Positions 11,216 through 23,076 of a DNA stretch of 64,000 nucleotides are shown here, piece by piece; the first letter of the stretch is position 1; each line of letters opens with the position of its first letter. The notes beneath the pieces were generated by a model that was not told where the DNA came from, ran no database searches, and saw nothing but the letters and a program-made list of their open reading frames with translations. The DNA comes from Ailurus styani. Lineage: Eukaryota > Chordata > Mammalia > Carnivora > Ailuridae. The stretch is from NCBI GenBank assembly GCA_002007465.1, contig LNAC01000018.1, positions 5,621,475 through 5,685,474 of the forward strand, given 5' to 3'. Position numbers and translations under genes: made by a program.

Positions 11216-11499
11216 GCTTTTAAAAATGAAAAAATGTGAAAAATTAAAATCATAATGAGATACACCTCATACCCACTAGGATGCTACAATGAAAAAGACA
11301 GAAAATACCAAGGTTTGGCAAGGATTTACTGTAACTAGAACTCTCATACATTTCTGGTGAAAGTGTAAAATGGTGCAACCACTTAGCAAAATAGTTTTGC
11401 AGTTTCTTACGTAGTTAAATATATATTTATATAACCCAGAATTCCACTCTTAGGTATATTCAAGAAAAATGAAACCCAATGTCTATGAAGAGCAAAGTA

Positions 11500-11501
11500 C
11501 A

Positions 11502-11545
<44 letters not shown>

Positions 11546-11546
11546 T
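11500..11546. repeat. (TA)n microsatellite
   Basis: Near-perfect AT dinucleotide run with one C interruption, inside L1. Confidence 0.95.
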
Positions 11547-11648
11547 TCACAGCTTTATTTCTAAATGCCCAATAATAAAAATAACCCAAATTTCCTTCAA
11601 CTGGTGAATAAACAAACTGTGGTATATCCATATAATAAAATAGTACTC

Positions 11649-11877
11649 GGGCGCCTGGGTGGCTCAGTGGGTTAAAGCCGCTGCCTTCGGCTCAGGTCAT
11701 GATCCCAGGGTCCTGGGATCGAGGCCCACATCGGGCTCTCTGCTCAGCAGGGAGCCTGCTTCCTCCTCTCTCCTCTCTCTCTGCCTGCCTCTCTGCCTAC
11801 TTGTAATCTCTCTCTCTGTGTCAAATGAATAAATAAAATCTTTAAAAAAAAAAAAATAAAATAAAATAAAATAAAAT
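11649..11877 (+). mobile_element. Very young SINEC (GCCGCTGCC subfamily) inside L1
   Basis: Full-length, with TSD aaaatagtactc at 11637-11648 and 11878-11889 and a tail of (AAAAT)n. Belongs to the group with doubled CTCCTCTCTCCTCTCTCTCT and GTGTCAAATGAATAAA. Confidence 0.97.
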
Positions 11878-12240
11878 AAAATAGTACTCAACAACAGAAA
11901 TTAAGAAATAATTGTTACATGCAACATCGACAATTTTCAAAGACGTTTTACTGAGCTGGAAACAAAAGAATACATAGTGTGTGGTTTTTCCTGTTCTAGG
12001 ATTTTTGTATAAAAAGAATCAATCTATAGCGCTGAAAATTAGATTACTGGTTGGTTGCAATGAGGTGGTGGTGCTGAATGCAAAGGGACACAAAGAAACT
12101 TTGGGGGGGAATTAAAATATGCTACATCTTGGTTTGGGTGATGGTTAAATAGGAGCATTCATTTGTGAAAATCATCAACCTGTACATTTAAAATGTGTGA
12201 TTTTTATTGTATGGGTATTATAATCAATAAATTGATTTTT

Positions 12241-13144
12241 AGAAATCCTGATCATCTGGATTCTCTTTTCACCAAACAACCCTTTTCTCCTCCCTGCCTT
12301 TATCAAGCAGATCTGGTTGCAAAATAAAGGGCTGAAAGTACATCCTAGAGACACAAAGGTTTCAAGAAGGAAGTAGGTTTCTACTCTCACTAATCCTGAT
12401 AAGTAGCCAGTCTTAATCTGTTTTACCTGCTAATCAGAATGGCAGAAACCACAAGCACACAGTTCTCTCATAATAAGGAAATCACAGCTTTCTGCAACCG
12501 TTTAACAACTGGGGGCAACCTTGAAGTATGCCACTCAATACCTACAACTTGATGGGCCAAGAGCAGAGGACAAAGCACTAACTGGCAATCTGGAAGACTG
12601 AAAACCAAATGCCCTTTAACAACCAATGTGCCTGCCCCATATTCCTAGCTCATGGCTTTCATGCTAGAATGGTAAGAAGAGGTTTGCTTGCTGACAGTTT
12701 AGAGGATTTATGAGAAGGGATTAGTCCTGGCACTGCTGTTGTGAAAACTCTGGGCAAAGTATGACAGTAACCCACAGCCTTCCTGGAAAGGGGTTTCAGA
12801 TGAAGCTGTACAAGAAACAAGGTCTTCATCATGAACAAAAAAGAATGCTGCTTGTTGTTTCAAAACAGTGAGCAAAACCAGCCTGGAAAGAAAACTTCCA
12901 ACCTCAGCATCATATGTTTGGTTGATAAGAATAATCAATACTCTGCATGAATCTGGATACCAAAAATCAGTAAATGTATAAACCACATCAAACCATATTC
13001 CAACAGGCCCCAAAGTCCTTTTGAATTCTTTGATTTTGTTGGACTTTGGGTCTAATGAACATTATTTGGAATGAATGGGTCCAGAGCTCAAGTTGAAAAC
13101 CTTTCTGTTCCACTGAAATTTTTTTCTTTTTAACATGAATGAGA
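12241..13144. other. Unassigned, mostly single-copy intronic sequence
   Basis: About 0.9 kb without a SINE. No recognised exon; a 101-codon minus frame at 12708-13013 has no recognisable domain. Confidence 0.5.
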
Positions 13145-14090
13145 TTCAGTCAGTGAGCATTTATGGAGCAGTTATTTGGAACAAGGTGCTGTGTTAAGTA
13201 ATACGGAGCCTAAGATAAAGATACGCAACACTGTCCTCCAGAAGATCTTACAATCTGGGTGGAAAAAGAGTAAGAATTAGATTATGTAGCGTGGTGTGAT
13301 AAATGCTATGACACAAATACATATGAGGTCTTCAGAAACAAGTCTTCCCAGAGTAAAACTTCTAATTCCTGAAGTAGAAGTTAATTGATCAAAAATGGAA
13401 GAGAAAGGTGTTCTAGGTAGAGAAAAAAGTATATACAAAGGCACAATGATATATGAAACAACAGAAGGTACAAAACCCCACAGCATGTCTAGGGAACTGT
13501 GAGTATTTTATATGGCTAAAAAAAAGGAGAGGTAGATGAAGCTAGGAAAAAGCAGACTGGAATGGGTTTCTGAAGGACTTTCTTTCTTAAAATTAAGGAA
13601 ATGAAATTTAATCTAGAATGTTATAGGAAATAATTAAAATATTTTATGTTAGGAGTCTGATGTCATGCTGTCATTTTATTTTAGAAAGATAACCCACTAG
13701 GCAAAGTAGAGAATGGTCTGGAGAGATACTAAGCCAGAAGCAGGGAGACCGACTGGGAAGTAACTGCGATGATGCAGGCAGTAAGTAATAAGGTCCAACT
13801 TAAAGCAGAGAAGTGGAGATAGGAGGAATAAAGATATTTTTAAGAGTAATCATGCACAGAGCTTATAACTTCTGGAAAAGTGAAAAAGAGAGTCTAGGAC
13901 AATTCTCTGTTTCACTTTCAGCAACTGAGTGGATGGTCCATTAAACATCACCATGCCATGGAGTATCAACAGACCATCAAGTTTAGATAGAAAGATAAGA
14001 ACTATTTTAGATAAGCTGATTAAAATATGAGTATTGGTCTGTAGTGCCTCAGTCACCTTGAAAGGCGACAATCTTTAAATCTTATTTTAG
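13145..14090 (-). mobile_element. L2 LINE, antisense, about 0.9 kb
   Basis: Reads as reverse-complement L2: GTGAGCATTTATGGAGCAGT at the start, CTTACAATCTGGGTGG, later TTTTAGAAAGATAACCCACT, GGCAAAGTAGAGAATGG, AAGCAGGGAGACCGACTGGG. Strongly diverged; the longest L2 here. Confidence 0.75.
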
Positions 14091-14337
14091 TATTACAGAG
14101 CTGAAGATCCATTTGATGATGGGAGAAATAACACAGAGAAATCTTCAGTCAGAAAGGAAATTCGAGGGGGCAAAAAGTTTAAATCTCATGGTTGAACTGA
14201 GAAGATGTTATCATTTCTGCCTCCCTCTCTCACAATAACTACTTGCAAAACAATTCTAATAAATTCAGACAAATCATATTTTAAACTCTGCTGAAGAGTT
14301 CTACAAATATTGTAAGGCAAGTTCAAAGTTTGAGAAA
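14091..14337. other. Unassigned
   Basis: Nothing recognised; may be the diverged extension of the L2. Confidence 0.3.
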
Positions 14338-14437
14338 GAAGGACGCCTGGCTGGCTCCGTTAGTAGAACATACAACTCTTGATCCTGGGATCGTGAATTT
14401 GAGCTCTACGAAGTTGGATGTAGAATTACTTAAAATA
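14338..14437 (+). mobile_element. Older short SINEC, host of a nested SINE
   Basis: GGACGCCTGGCTGGCTCCGT head with a CAACTCTTGATCCTGGGATC middle. The end is duplicated by the next insertion. Confidence 0.88.
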
Positions 14438-14650
14438 GGGACGCCTGGGTGGCTCAGTTGGTTAAGCAGCTGCCTTTGGCTCAGGTCGTGATCCCAGCAT
14501 TCTGGGATCGAGTCCCGCATCCGGCTCCTTTCTCGGCAGGGAGCCTGCTTCTCCTCAAGGAAGCCTGCTTCTCCTTCTGCCTCTGCCGGCCACTTTGCCT
14601 GCTTGTGCTCTCTCTCTGACAAATAAATAAAATCTTAAAAAAAAAAAAAA
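14438..14650 (+). mobile_element. Sense SINEC nested in the tail of another SINE
   Basis: TSD agaattacttaaaata at 14422-14437 and 14650-14665. It has an internal tandem duplication of AGCCTGCTTCTCCT (14542-14573). Confidence 0.95.
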
Positions 14651-14689
14651 GAATTACTTAAAATAAACAGCAGCAGAAATTTGAGAAAG

Positions 14690-15094
14690 ATTGGTTTTAG
14701 ACCATTTCCTAAGCTTCCCTACTCTCACACAGCATAGAAAATATATACTGGGCGAGCAGGTTCTGGGCTCACCCTTCTCAAAAGAACCCACTTAGACTGA
14801 AGAGAAGAAAAGTCTCAGTTCACTAAATAGAAAGACCTAACAGGCACGGGCAAAGAGGAGAGATTCCACCTGGATAAGAATTCCCTTTCCATTAAATCAT
14901 TTATAGTCCCAGTGCAACACATTTGCCATGTTTCTCTCTGCCAGTTTTTCTCCTTCTAGGGAAATGCAACACTTTTCCATTTTTCCATTTTTCCATATGT
15001 TCTATTTGGGAGAAAAGAGGAAGGGGACAACAAATGGATTTTGTTTTCCTGCTAGATTCGAATTTTTCACCTACATTTTAAAAACTTGTATGTT
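14690..15094. other. Unassigned intronic sequence
   Basis: A small (TTTTCCA)n run at 14972-14996. No exon recognised. Confidence 0.45.
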
Positions 15095-15303
15095 GGGGCG
15101 CCTGGGGGGCTCAGTGGGTTAAAGCCTCTGCCTTCAGCTCAGGTCATGATCTCAGGGTCCTGGGATCTAGCCCCAAATCAGGCTCCCTGCTCAGCAGGAA
15201 GCCTGCTTCCTCCCCTCTCTCTGCCTGCTTCTCTGCCTACTTGTAATCTCTGTAAAATAAATAAATAAAATCTTTAAAAAACAAACAAACAAACAAACAA
15301 CAA
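15095..15303 (+). mobile_element. Young sense SINEC
   Basis: GGGGCGCCTGGGGGGCTCAG head and an (AAAC)n tail. TSD near aacttgtatgtt / aacctgtatgtt. Confidence 0.94.
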
Positions 15304-15322
15304 AAAAACCTGTATGTTTTCA

Positions 15323-15512
15323 CAGGCACCTGGGTGGCTCAGTTGGTTAGGCCTCTGCCTTCAGCTCAGGTCATGATGTTGGGGTCCTGGGATTGAGCCC
15401 TATGGGCTCCCTGCTCAGTGGGGAGTCTGCTTCTCCCTCTGCCCTTCTCCCCACTCGTGTTCTCTCCCCTTCTCAATCTCTCAAAATAAGTAAAATCTTT
15501 TAAAAATATAAA
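15323..15512 (+). mobile_element. Sense SINEC
   Basis: CAGGCACCTGGGTGGCTCAG head to TAAAATCTTTTAAAAATA; placed directly after the previous copy. Confidence 0.92.
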
Positions 15513-16533
15513 ATATAAAGAGGTATTAGTGCCCCAATGCTTTAAATCAAATCCTCACTAAGTCCTGCCTACTCCTACTTCTCCAGGAATACATGTTTAA
15601 GAAAGAGAAGATGAGGATGGAGGGAAATGGGAGAAAAGAATCTTTTTTCTACTGTATTATAGGGCATAGGAGAGATGCGGAAAGCTAGCATCATAAACCA
15701 GCTGGTATTAAAAAACTCCTCACTTAACAGACAAAATTTAAAAAAATTAAAACTCTCTGACTCCTGTCTACAGCCAAATTTACTAATTTATTAATAAATT
15801 TAATATTTTAAATGAGTCTATGAACTAAAGCAAAAGCCTCAAATATACTGATCAAAAGTCACCAAAATTTCCAAAATTTTAAAATGCCAAGATGGTAGTA
15901 TCTTGTGTTATATACTGATAGCTAAGTCTCTCAGCTTAGAGATCTAACAGTAGATCCCGATATACTATTTGAACACCTCAGTACTAGAAGTATTTCTAAA
16001 GGAAATCTAACCCATCTGAAAGTTTTTTTACCCTCCTAATGTAACAAAGGGAGGAGATTAACCTAACCAGAACACTACTTTATAGTATGCATTCTCTGTG
16101 AGAACAGTATTGTGCCAAAGGGGGTTTAAAAGAAAAAAAAAAGACACTATCACCATTTTGTGTTCCAGATATAAGGTATACTTTGGTATAAAATTTCATG
16201 GAAAGGCAACGAGGGAAAAAAATGTCTAAAAAAACTCCTTAGGAAATAATAATGAAGAAAAAGTGAGAAAACTGTTCAAGATCAAGGGTTGGCAAGTCTT
16301 TACTGCAAAGAGTCAAATAGTAACTATTTTAGGGATTTAAATTCTATACAGTCAGTCATATTCAACTCTTCAATCGTAGTATGAAAATAGCCACAGATTA
16401 GATATGTAAAGAAACCAGCATGGCTGTGTTTCAATAAAACTATATTCATGGATAATAAAATTTGAATTTCATATAATTTACACATTACAAAATATTCTTC
16501 TTCTTTTAATATTTTCAATCACTTAAAAATGTA
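15513..16533. other. Unassigned AT-rich intronic sequence
   Basis: About 1 kb with no SINE or recognised older repeat; no exon recognised. The last 150 bases approach the next L1. Confidence 0.45.
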
Positions 16534-16945
16534 AAAATCAACCCAAATGTCCAACAAATGACAAACATAAATAAAATGTATACTCATATAGTGGAATATT
16601 ATTTGGCAATAAAAAGGAATGAAGTATTGAATCATGCTATAACATGAATGACCCTTGAAAACATTATGCTAAGTAGAAGAAGCTAGAGACAAAAGACCAC
16701 ATATTTGTTGTATAATTCCATTTAAATAAAACATCCATAACAGAAAAACAGATTAGTGTGGTTAGTTTGGGCTAGGGGTGTGGGGAGAAGTGAGAGCTGA
16801 CAAGATTTCTTTTTAGAATGATAAAATTAGATAGTGGTAAACTACTCAACTCTGTGAATATATTAAAAACCACTGAATTGTATGCTTTAAATGAGTGAAA
16901 TTTATGGTATTTGAATTGCACTTCAGTAAAGCAGCTTTTTAAAAA
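16534..16945 (+). mobile_element. L1 LINE 3' end, ancient
   Basis: AACCCAAATGTCCAACAAAT, GTGGAATATTATTTGGCAAT, AACATTATGCTAAGTAGAAG, ACCACTGAATTGTATGCTTT: sense L1 3' UTR order. Confidence 0.88.
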
Positions 16946-17244
16946 AGATTAAAACCATTCTTAGCTCACAGACTACAAAAATAGAGGTGACCCTGATTTG
17001 GCCTGCAGTTTGTCATTTGACAACCCTTGATAGATTAGTTCAGCAACAGTGATCTTAAAGGAGGAGAGTACAAACATCTTAGGAGTCAGACACTGATTAA
17101 AAGGGAAAACATTTTTCAAGGCACTATAGGAAAAGCAAATGTTACTTATAGCCAATATGCCATAAGAACTGCTATCTAGGTTACCATGCACACTCACTAA
17201 ACCAAACGAAATCAGGATCATCACTGGTGGTAGTGGTGAGGTGG

Positions 17245-17395
17245 GTTGTTAAGACAGACTGATTGCTGGGCCTCACTCCTAGAGTTTCTGAGATAGGCAG
17301 GTCTGGAATGGAGATGGAACTTGCATTTCTAACAGATTTCCATGATGCTGATACTGCTGATCTGGGAATCACATTCTGAGAATCACTGATCTAAA
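17245..17395 (+). mobile_element. MER5-like hAT-Charlie fossil
   Basis: GGGCCTCACTCCTAGAGTTT, AACTTGCATTTCTAACAGAT and an end TTCTGAGAATCACTG fit a MER5-type non-autonomous element. Confidence 0.65.
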
Positions 17396-17412
17396 CTAAA
17401 AACTAACTAGTG

Positions 17413-17590
17413 AGGGGCACCTGGGTGGCTCAGTTGTTAAGCATCTGCCTTCGGCTCAGCTCATGTTCCCAGGGTACTGGGATCGAGCCCTGCATCAAGC
17501 CCCACATCAAGCCCTGCATCGGGCTCCCTGCTTGGTGGGAAGCCTGCTTCTCCCTCTCCCACTCCCACTCCCACTCATCAGGCCTAGGAT
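17413..17590 (+). mobile_element. Sense SINEC with internal tandem duplication
   Basis: The CATCAAGCCC(C/T) unit is repeated at 17493-17517, followed by (CACTCC)n. The tail is truncated. Confidence 0.9.
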
Positions 17591-17653
17591 ACCTGATGGA
17601 CAAATAGATTATTGGTTACCAAGAGATTTTAGGGAGTATGATTCTCAAGGTAT

Positions 17654-17834
17654 AGGGGCACCTGGATGGCTCAGTTGGCTAAGCATCTAACTCTTGATTT
17701 CAGCTCAGGTCATGATCTCAGGGTTGGGCTCTGTACTGAGCATGGAGCCTGCTTCAGATTCTCTCTCTCCCTCTCCTCCTAACCCTCCCTCCCACCCGTG
17801 CTCGCTTTCTAAAAAAATAATAATAATAATAATC
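17654..17834 (+). mobile_element. Sense SINEC, older type
   Basis: GGGGCACCTGGATGGCTCAG head, CTCTTGATTTCAGCTCAGGT middle and an (AAT)n tail. Confidence 0.92.
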
Positions 17835-17835
17835 A

Positions 17836-19109
17836 CAAATCAAACAGTTTTTTAAGTTAAAAAAAGAGAACAGCTAAATCTCCCTGCCCCTTAAAAAAAC
17901 TGTTGATAGCCTTCAGTGATTTTGAAAAAGAACTTCTGGAAAAATAAATGCTCACCTATTCTTCCACAAGCCAACTTGTAATACTCCCAGTTATACACAG
18001 TCATGAGATTACAAGTACTGAAAGCACACACTTTGTTGGCCTACTTAAATATGTAATCCTAACATCCCCCCTTCCTTTATTCTTTTCTTCCTGTTTTTGG
18101 CTGGTATGAAGCAGAGGTATCTAAATATTATCAAAAGTTCTCAGTAAAATAATTAACAATTACATTTTCCTGATTGACTTGTACCTTTCTGAACATTTCT
18201 TCTTCCTACTCAAATTCTATACTCATGAGTCCCACTTTCTCTATAAACCTGTTTCCAAATATTCTTCCACAGATTTTTCCTTTTTTATATCACTTACAAT
18301 TTGTGTTATATCACAAGCTATCACATTTCTGTATAATGTAGATCTAGAATTTCATGAGTTTTCTTTCGATAAGATATACACTTCTTTAATATGTACTGTG
18401 CTATTTCCAAAATTCAATTATTTACTATACCACTCATGGTTCAAGGTTGCTTACAGAAACTAATTCCCGCTGATTTAAGCAAAAGATGAAAGGTTAATGG
18501 GTGACTGACAGAACTCCCCACAAGTCTGGAGAATTAGGCTCAGAAACAAGCAAGTACAGGAAGAAACTATACAACCAGAACCACTTACAAAAATCATGCT
18601 ACATTATCAGTCTAGTAAGGATAGTGTTGCCTCTGGAGACTGGACAGTACTGTCACCACAACCACTATGAACAATTTTCCATTGTCCCTTGGCATCAGAG
18701 ACATGAAAATATCAGGGATGATATATGTGGTTAGTGAAGCTTGGGTCAAGGTCTCAAACTCATTGCTAAGAGAGGTAATAAAGAAAGCATCTGGCATTTT
18801 CTGATTTTATAGTAGACATTAAACTCATAAGGTAAGGAATTCCCCCAAAAGGCAGTGACTCAGATAACTGGTAGGAAAAAAAGAAAAAGACATTATATGT
18901 TCATTACACATATTGAATTATCCCATCTTCCAAAGTATTAAAGGTGTGTCTATGTAAAATACTACATTCTAAATAAAGCACAGTATCCTAGAAGAAAAAA
19001 TTATTTTTAGCCAAAATAACACAAAAAGTACAAAAAGAAATAATAGCAATTATGTTATATATGGATGGAGATATCTGACCTTTCTCAGTAACTTAAATCT
19101 AAATCTAAA
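17836..19109. other. Unassigned intronic sequence
   Basis: About 1.3 kb without a SINE. 18420-18790 resembles an old dispersed repeat, but the family was not identified. Two frames of 94 and 77 codons have no recognisable domain. Confidence 0.45.
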
Positions 19110-19215
19110 TACTTGGCTGGCTCAGTTGATAGAGCATAAGACTCTTGATTTCCGGGTTGTAAGTTCAAGACCTACACAGGGTGGAGAAATTATGTAAAAA
19201 TAAAATCTTTAAAAC
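19110..19215 (+). mobile_element. Older short SINEC
   Basis: TTGGCTGGCTCAGTTGATAG head with the GACTCTTGATTTCCGGGTTG middle, no CT block. Confidence 0.88.
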
Positions 19216-19374
19216 ATATAAATACTGTCATCTAGTCAAAGCAGCAGAAATTACATCTGAATAGAAGCAGAGGGATAAACAATTCTGTGCTAAAATGGAG
19301 AAGACAGATTTGGTAAAGAAAAAACTAGCAGCTCTCTCACAATTTCATCCAATATTATTTTTTCACCCATCATT

Positions 19375-19579
19375 TTTAAAAAAGATTTTATTTATTTATT
19401 TATTTATTTATTTGACAGGACGAGAGAGGAAACAAAAGCAGGGGGAGTGGAAGAAAGAGAAACAGGCTCTTGGCTGGGCAGGGACCCTAATGCAGGGCTC
19501 AATCCCAAGACCCTGGGACCATGACCTGAGTTGAAGGCAGAAAGGCAGAATTTTAACGACTGAGCCACCCAGAGGCCCC
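19375..19579 (-). mobile_element. Antisense SINEC
   Basis: Complete, AGATTTTATTTATTTATTTA to CACCCAGAGGCCCC. TSD cccatcatttt / tccatcatttt. Confidence 0.92.
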
Positions 19580-19624
19580 TTATCCATCATTTTAAAAGAT
19601 CTGCAGATCGACACTGGCAATACA

Positions 19625-19815
19625 TACAGAAACTTAGAGTCTAATAACAGAAAATTGAATGTAATAAAGTGTTATTGGATGCTAAATACCACCATGAGGT
19701 GTTCAAAGGAAGATGCCAGGGTAGGGGTGGGGTGGATGACAAAGTCAAAAAGGCTTTGCTGAAGAGGTGTTCTTGAATGGTAAGGTGAATAGCACAGGGG
19801 AAAAAAAAGGCAGGG
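19625..19815 (-). repeat. Possible antisense L2 piece
   Basis: GAGTCTAATAACAGAAAATTG and a CTTTGCTGAAGAGGTGTTCT block fit reverse L2, weakly. Confidence 0.45.
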
Positions 19816-20016
19816 GAAGGAAGAAGAACAAATAAAATTAAAATACCACCCTAATACAAGATAGCCCTACTTTCATTTATCATTTCAAACACTGTTTTAA
19901 AACAGAGGTGAAAATAATATAAGTTTATATGAAAACTGATATGTTATATCAAAAACAAGATAGGAGACAGCACTGATGTTGGATTACTGGGATTTATCTT
20001 CCTAAAAGGAAATGCA

Positions 20017-20233
20017 GGGGCACCTGGGTGGCAGAGTCAGTTAAAGCCTCAGACTCCTGATTTCCCCTCAGGTCTCCCCTCATAATCTCAGGGTTATGAG
20101 AATGAGGGGCCCCCTCATTCCCCTGCCCCACATCAGCTTTGAGTCCACTTGAGATTCTCTCTCCCTCTCTTTTTGCCCCTCCCACAAATGTTCTCTCTCT
20201 CTGAAATAAATCTTAAAAAAAAAAAAAAAAAAA
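20017..20233 (+). mobile_element. Rearranged sense SINEC
   Basis: Head and tail are normal, but the middle holds GGTCTCCCCTCATAATCTCA and an extra GAATGAGGGGCCCCCTCATT palindrome. Confidence 0.88.
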
Positions 20234-20234
20234 G

Positions 20235-20412
20235 TAGGGGGCCTGGGTGGCTCAGTCGGTTGAGGGTCTGTCTTAGACTCAGGTCATGATTCCAGAGTCC
20301 CAGGATCAAGCCCCACATGAGGCTCCCGGCTCAGCAGAGTAAGCCTTTCCCTCTGCCCCTCCCCCTCTTGTGCTCTCTCTCAAATAAATAGAATCTTAAA
20401 AAAAAAAAAATA
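20235..20412 (+). mobile_element. Sense SINEC, donor-like partner of the chimeric SINE
   Basis: Abuts the previous copy. Bases 20337-20393 are identical to 20598-20654 in the next SINE. Confidence 0.92.
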
Positions 20413-20523
20413 AGCATGCAAAATATGTCTAAGGTAGTTTGAAAGGAAAAAAAAAAATCACAAATTCTTCCCTTCCCTGAACCCACCCACTTTGCACTTC
20501 TCTCATCAAGAGACGGAATTTGA

Positions 20524-20729
20524 GGGCGCCTGGGTGGCTCAGTGGGTTAAAGCCTCTGCTTTCGGCTCAGGTCATGATCTCAGCGTCCTGGGATCGAGAG
20601 TAAGCCTTTCCCTCTGCCCCTCCCCCTCTTGTGCTCTCTCTCAAATAAATAGAACTGCCTGCCTCTCTGCCTACTTGTAATCTCTCTCTCTGTCAAATAA
20701 ATAAATAAAAATCTTAAAAAAAAAAAAAA
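20524..20729 (+). mobile_element. Chimeric young SINEC
   Basis: Young head and tail, TSD gacggaatttga / gacacggaatttga. The middle (20598-20654) is a 57-bp exact copy of the neighbouring older SINE and replaces the usual GCATCGGGCTCTCTGCTCAG region. Confidence 0.93.
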
Positions 20730-20739
20730 AGACACGGAA

Positions 20740-21100
20740 TTTGACTTATTTACCACTTGATTCTGTGCTGCCCTTGTGACTTGCTTTGGCCAACAGCAAG
20801 TGGAAGAAGCAAAAACAGTGCCAGTTTTCTACCTCAGCCTCAAGAGGCCTGGCGCACATCCCATATTTCCCCTTGAGGAGGAAGACCACCATGTGAATAA
20901 GCCTTATATAGCCTGTGAGAGAATATAAAACCACATGGAGAAGGTGGCTCAGCAGTCCCAACCCAAGTAAGCGAAATCTGGTGCAGTTCACTAGAAGCAT
21001 TTAGCAAAATCTACCCTAAATTGCTAACCTTCAGGATAAATAAAAAGCTTAAGTTAAGCCATTAAACTGGTGTAGAGCAACAGCTAACTGAGGTAATGAA
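20740..21100 (+). mobile_element. MaLR (MLT1-type) LTR fossil
   Basis: GTGACTTGCTTTGGCCAACA, GACCACCATGTGAATAAGCC, CACATGGAGAAG and a terminal TAAGCCATTAAACTGG ... AACAGCTAACTGAGG fit an old MLT1-like LTR. Only a solo, decayed LTR; no gag or pol. Confidence 0.7.
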
Positions 21101-21254
21101 TTTGATTAAGTTTCTAAATTAAAAGGTGTATGTTCACCATTATGGAATTTCTAAAGTAGAGATGATAAATATTAATTGTCAGATTTCCTCATCAGTATAT
21201 TTGAGAAAATGTCCATAGCCCCTGCAATATTAAGAAAAACAGGGTGAGAAGTGC

Positions 21255-21658
21255 TCTGAAAACTATAAATGCTCAAATACTCATCAACAGTGGAATGGTT
21301 AAATGAATTGTGATATATATTCTCTCACAATGGACTACTTTAGAGCAACTAGAGTGAACAAACTATGACTACATGCAAGTAGGTATATGATTCTCACAGG
21401 CTCAACAGTATATGACTCCCCATTTGTATAAAAATTAAAAACAAACAAAACACTCACATATGGTATTAGAAGTCAGCATAGTGGTTAGCCTTAGGGGGCT
21501 TATGACTAGAAGGCAGCACAGCGAAGCTTCCGGAGTCTAGTAATGTTCTGTTCTTGATCTGGGTTCTGGTTACATGCTAGTGTTCAGACTGTGAAAATTC
21601 ACTGAGCAGTAAGCTTCTGACTAGTGCACTTTTTGTATGTATAATAAACCCTTTTATA
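21255..21658 (+). mobile_element. L1M 3' end, ancient
   Basis: CTCATCAACAGTGGAATGGT, GGGTTCTGGTTACATGCTAG, GTGAAAATTCACTGAGCAGT and GTGCACTTTTTGTATGTATA follow the L1M 3' UTR. Confidence 0.8.
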
Positions 21659-21659
21659 A

Positions 21660-21765
21660 GGGGTGCCTGGCTGGCTTAGTCAGAAGAGCATGGAACTCTT
21701 GACCTCAAGGCCAGGAATTTGAGCCCCACATGGGGTATAGAGATTATTAAAAAAAAGAAACTTCT
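21660..21765 (+). mobile_element. Older short SINEC
   Basis: GGGTGCCTGGCTGGCTTAGT head and GGAACTCTTGACCTC middle, at the end of the L1. Confidence 0.88.
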
Positions 21766-21858
21766 AAATAAAAAGTATATATTACTCGATATAATTGATA
21801 GTTATTACCTTAATTTACTTATATTGTTTTACTTCCAAAATGTTATTAAAAAACTTCA

Positions 21859-22022
21859 GGGCGCCTGGGTGGCTCAGTGGGTTAAAGCCTCTGCCTTCGG
21901 CTCAGGTCATGATCTCAGGGTCCTGGGATCGAGGCCTCCTCCTCTCTCTGCCTGCCTCTCTGCCTACTTGTGATTTATCTCCCTCTGTGTCAAATAAATA
22001 AATAAAATCTTTAAAAAAAAAA
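21859..22022 (+). mobile_element. Young SINEC with central deletion
   Basis: GATCGAGGCC is joined directly to TCCTCCTCTC: the roughly 40-bp CATCGGGCTCTCTGCTCAGC segment is missing. TSD aaacttca on both sides. Confidence 0.93.
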
Positions 22023-22089
22023 ACAAACTTCAAACATATGACAAAAATAGGGTTATATTGCTGTACTTTGATAAGCATCTCTACTGACT

Positions 22090-22277
22090 TTTTAAAAAAG
22101 ATTTTATTTATTTAAGATAGTGACAGAGAGGACAAGTTGGGGTGGGGGGGTCGGGGAGTGGTGGGCAGAGGGAAAGGGAGAAGGGAACCTGAAGCAGGGC
22201 TAGAGCCCAGGACCCTGATATTATGACCTGAGCTGAAGGCAGACACTTATAATTGTCTGGGCCACCCAGGTGCCCCT
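22090..22277 (-). mobile_element. Antisense SINEC
   Basis: Complete, with a G-rich GGGGTGGGGGGGTCGGGGAG block. TSD ctctactgactttt / ctctactgatattt. Confidence 0.92.
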
Positions 22278-22489
22278 CTACTGATATTTAAGCTCAAGAT
22301 TTCTTAGTCAAAATATAAAGCTATTTTGTTTTTCACCCCTAACCTACTCCCTTCCTAGAATAAACATAACCATCTATCAAACCTAAACAATTCTGAGAGA
22401 AAAATCAGGAAAACAAACAAAAAAAAAGCATAGTTTAAGGACATTTGCATATGACACCTCCTGTGGTCCTCATTGGAAGCAGTCTTAAT

Positions 22490-22672
22490 TTTTTTTAATT
22501 TTTTTAAGATTTTATTTATTTATTTGACACAGAGAGAGAAAGCGAGAGAGGGAATACAAGCAGGGGGGCAGGGAGAGGGAGAAGCAGGCTTCCCGCTGAG
22601 CAGGGAACCCAGGACCCTGGGATCATGACCTGAGCCGAAGGCAGCCGCTTAACAAGAGCCACCCAGGTGCCC
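22490..22672 (-). mobile_element. Antisense SINEC
   Basis: Ends GAGCCACCCAGGTGCCC. TSD near attggaagcagtctt / actggcaacagtctt. Confidence 0.92.
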
Positions 22673-22874
22673 TCTCACTGGCAACAGTCTTTTGCCCTAC
22701 TTGCTATTTCCCTGAAGCCATTAACTGATACATGCAGGTTGGGGATTGGGTTTGGGGCACATAATCAAAAGTAGTTCTTTCATTAAAGTTGAACAATCTA
22801 AAATGCAAAGCATCCACCTGGAGTTTGGAGTCAGATGTTAAGAAAAACTGAGGAGAGAGGACAGTGAAATTGGT

Positions 22875-23076
22875 TTTTTTTTCAAAGATTTATTTGAGAG
22901 AGCGAGTGAGCCAGCCAGTGTGTGAATGGGGGGGGGGCAGAGGGAGAGAATCTTCAAGAAGACCCCCCACTGAGTGGAGGGCTTGATGTGGGGCTTGATC
23001 CCATGACCCATGAGATCATGACCTGAACCAAAACCAAGAGTCAGACGTTCAATTGACGGAGCTACCCAGGCGGCCC
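22875..23076 (-). mobile_element. Antisense SINEC, diverged
   Basis: CAAAGATTTATTTGAGAGAG start, G run of 10 near 22930, end GAGCTACCCAGGCGGCCC. Confidence 0.9.

Larger units (their letters stand above)
11225..12240 (+). mobile_element. L1 LINE 3' part, ancient, split by a SINE
   Basis: GAGATACACCTCATACCCAC, AAAATGGTGCAACCACTTAG, AATTCCACTCTTAGGTATAT and a 3' UTR-like TGTATGGGTATTATAATCAA are L1 in sense order. It is interrupted by a TA run and a young SINE. Confidence 0.88.

Noticed and set aside
20740..21100. Possible intact endogenous retrovirus
   Set aside because: Only a decayed solo LTR-like segment; no internal region or partner LTR nearby.
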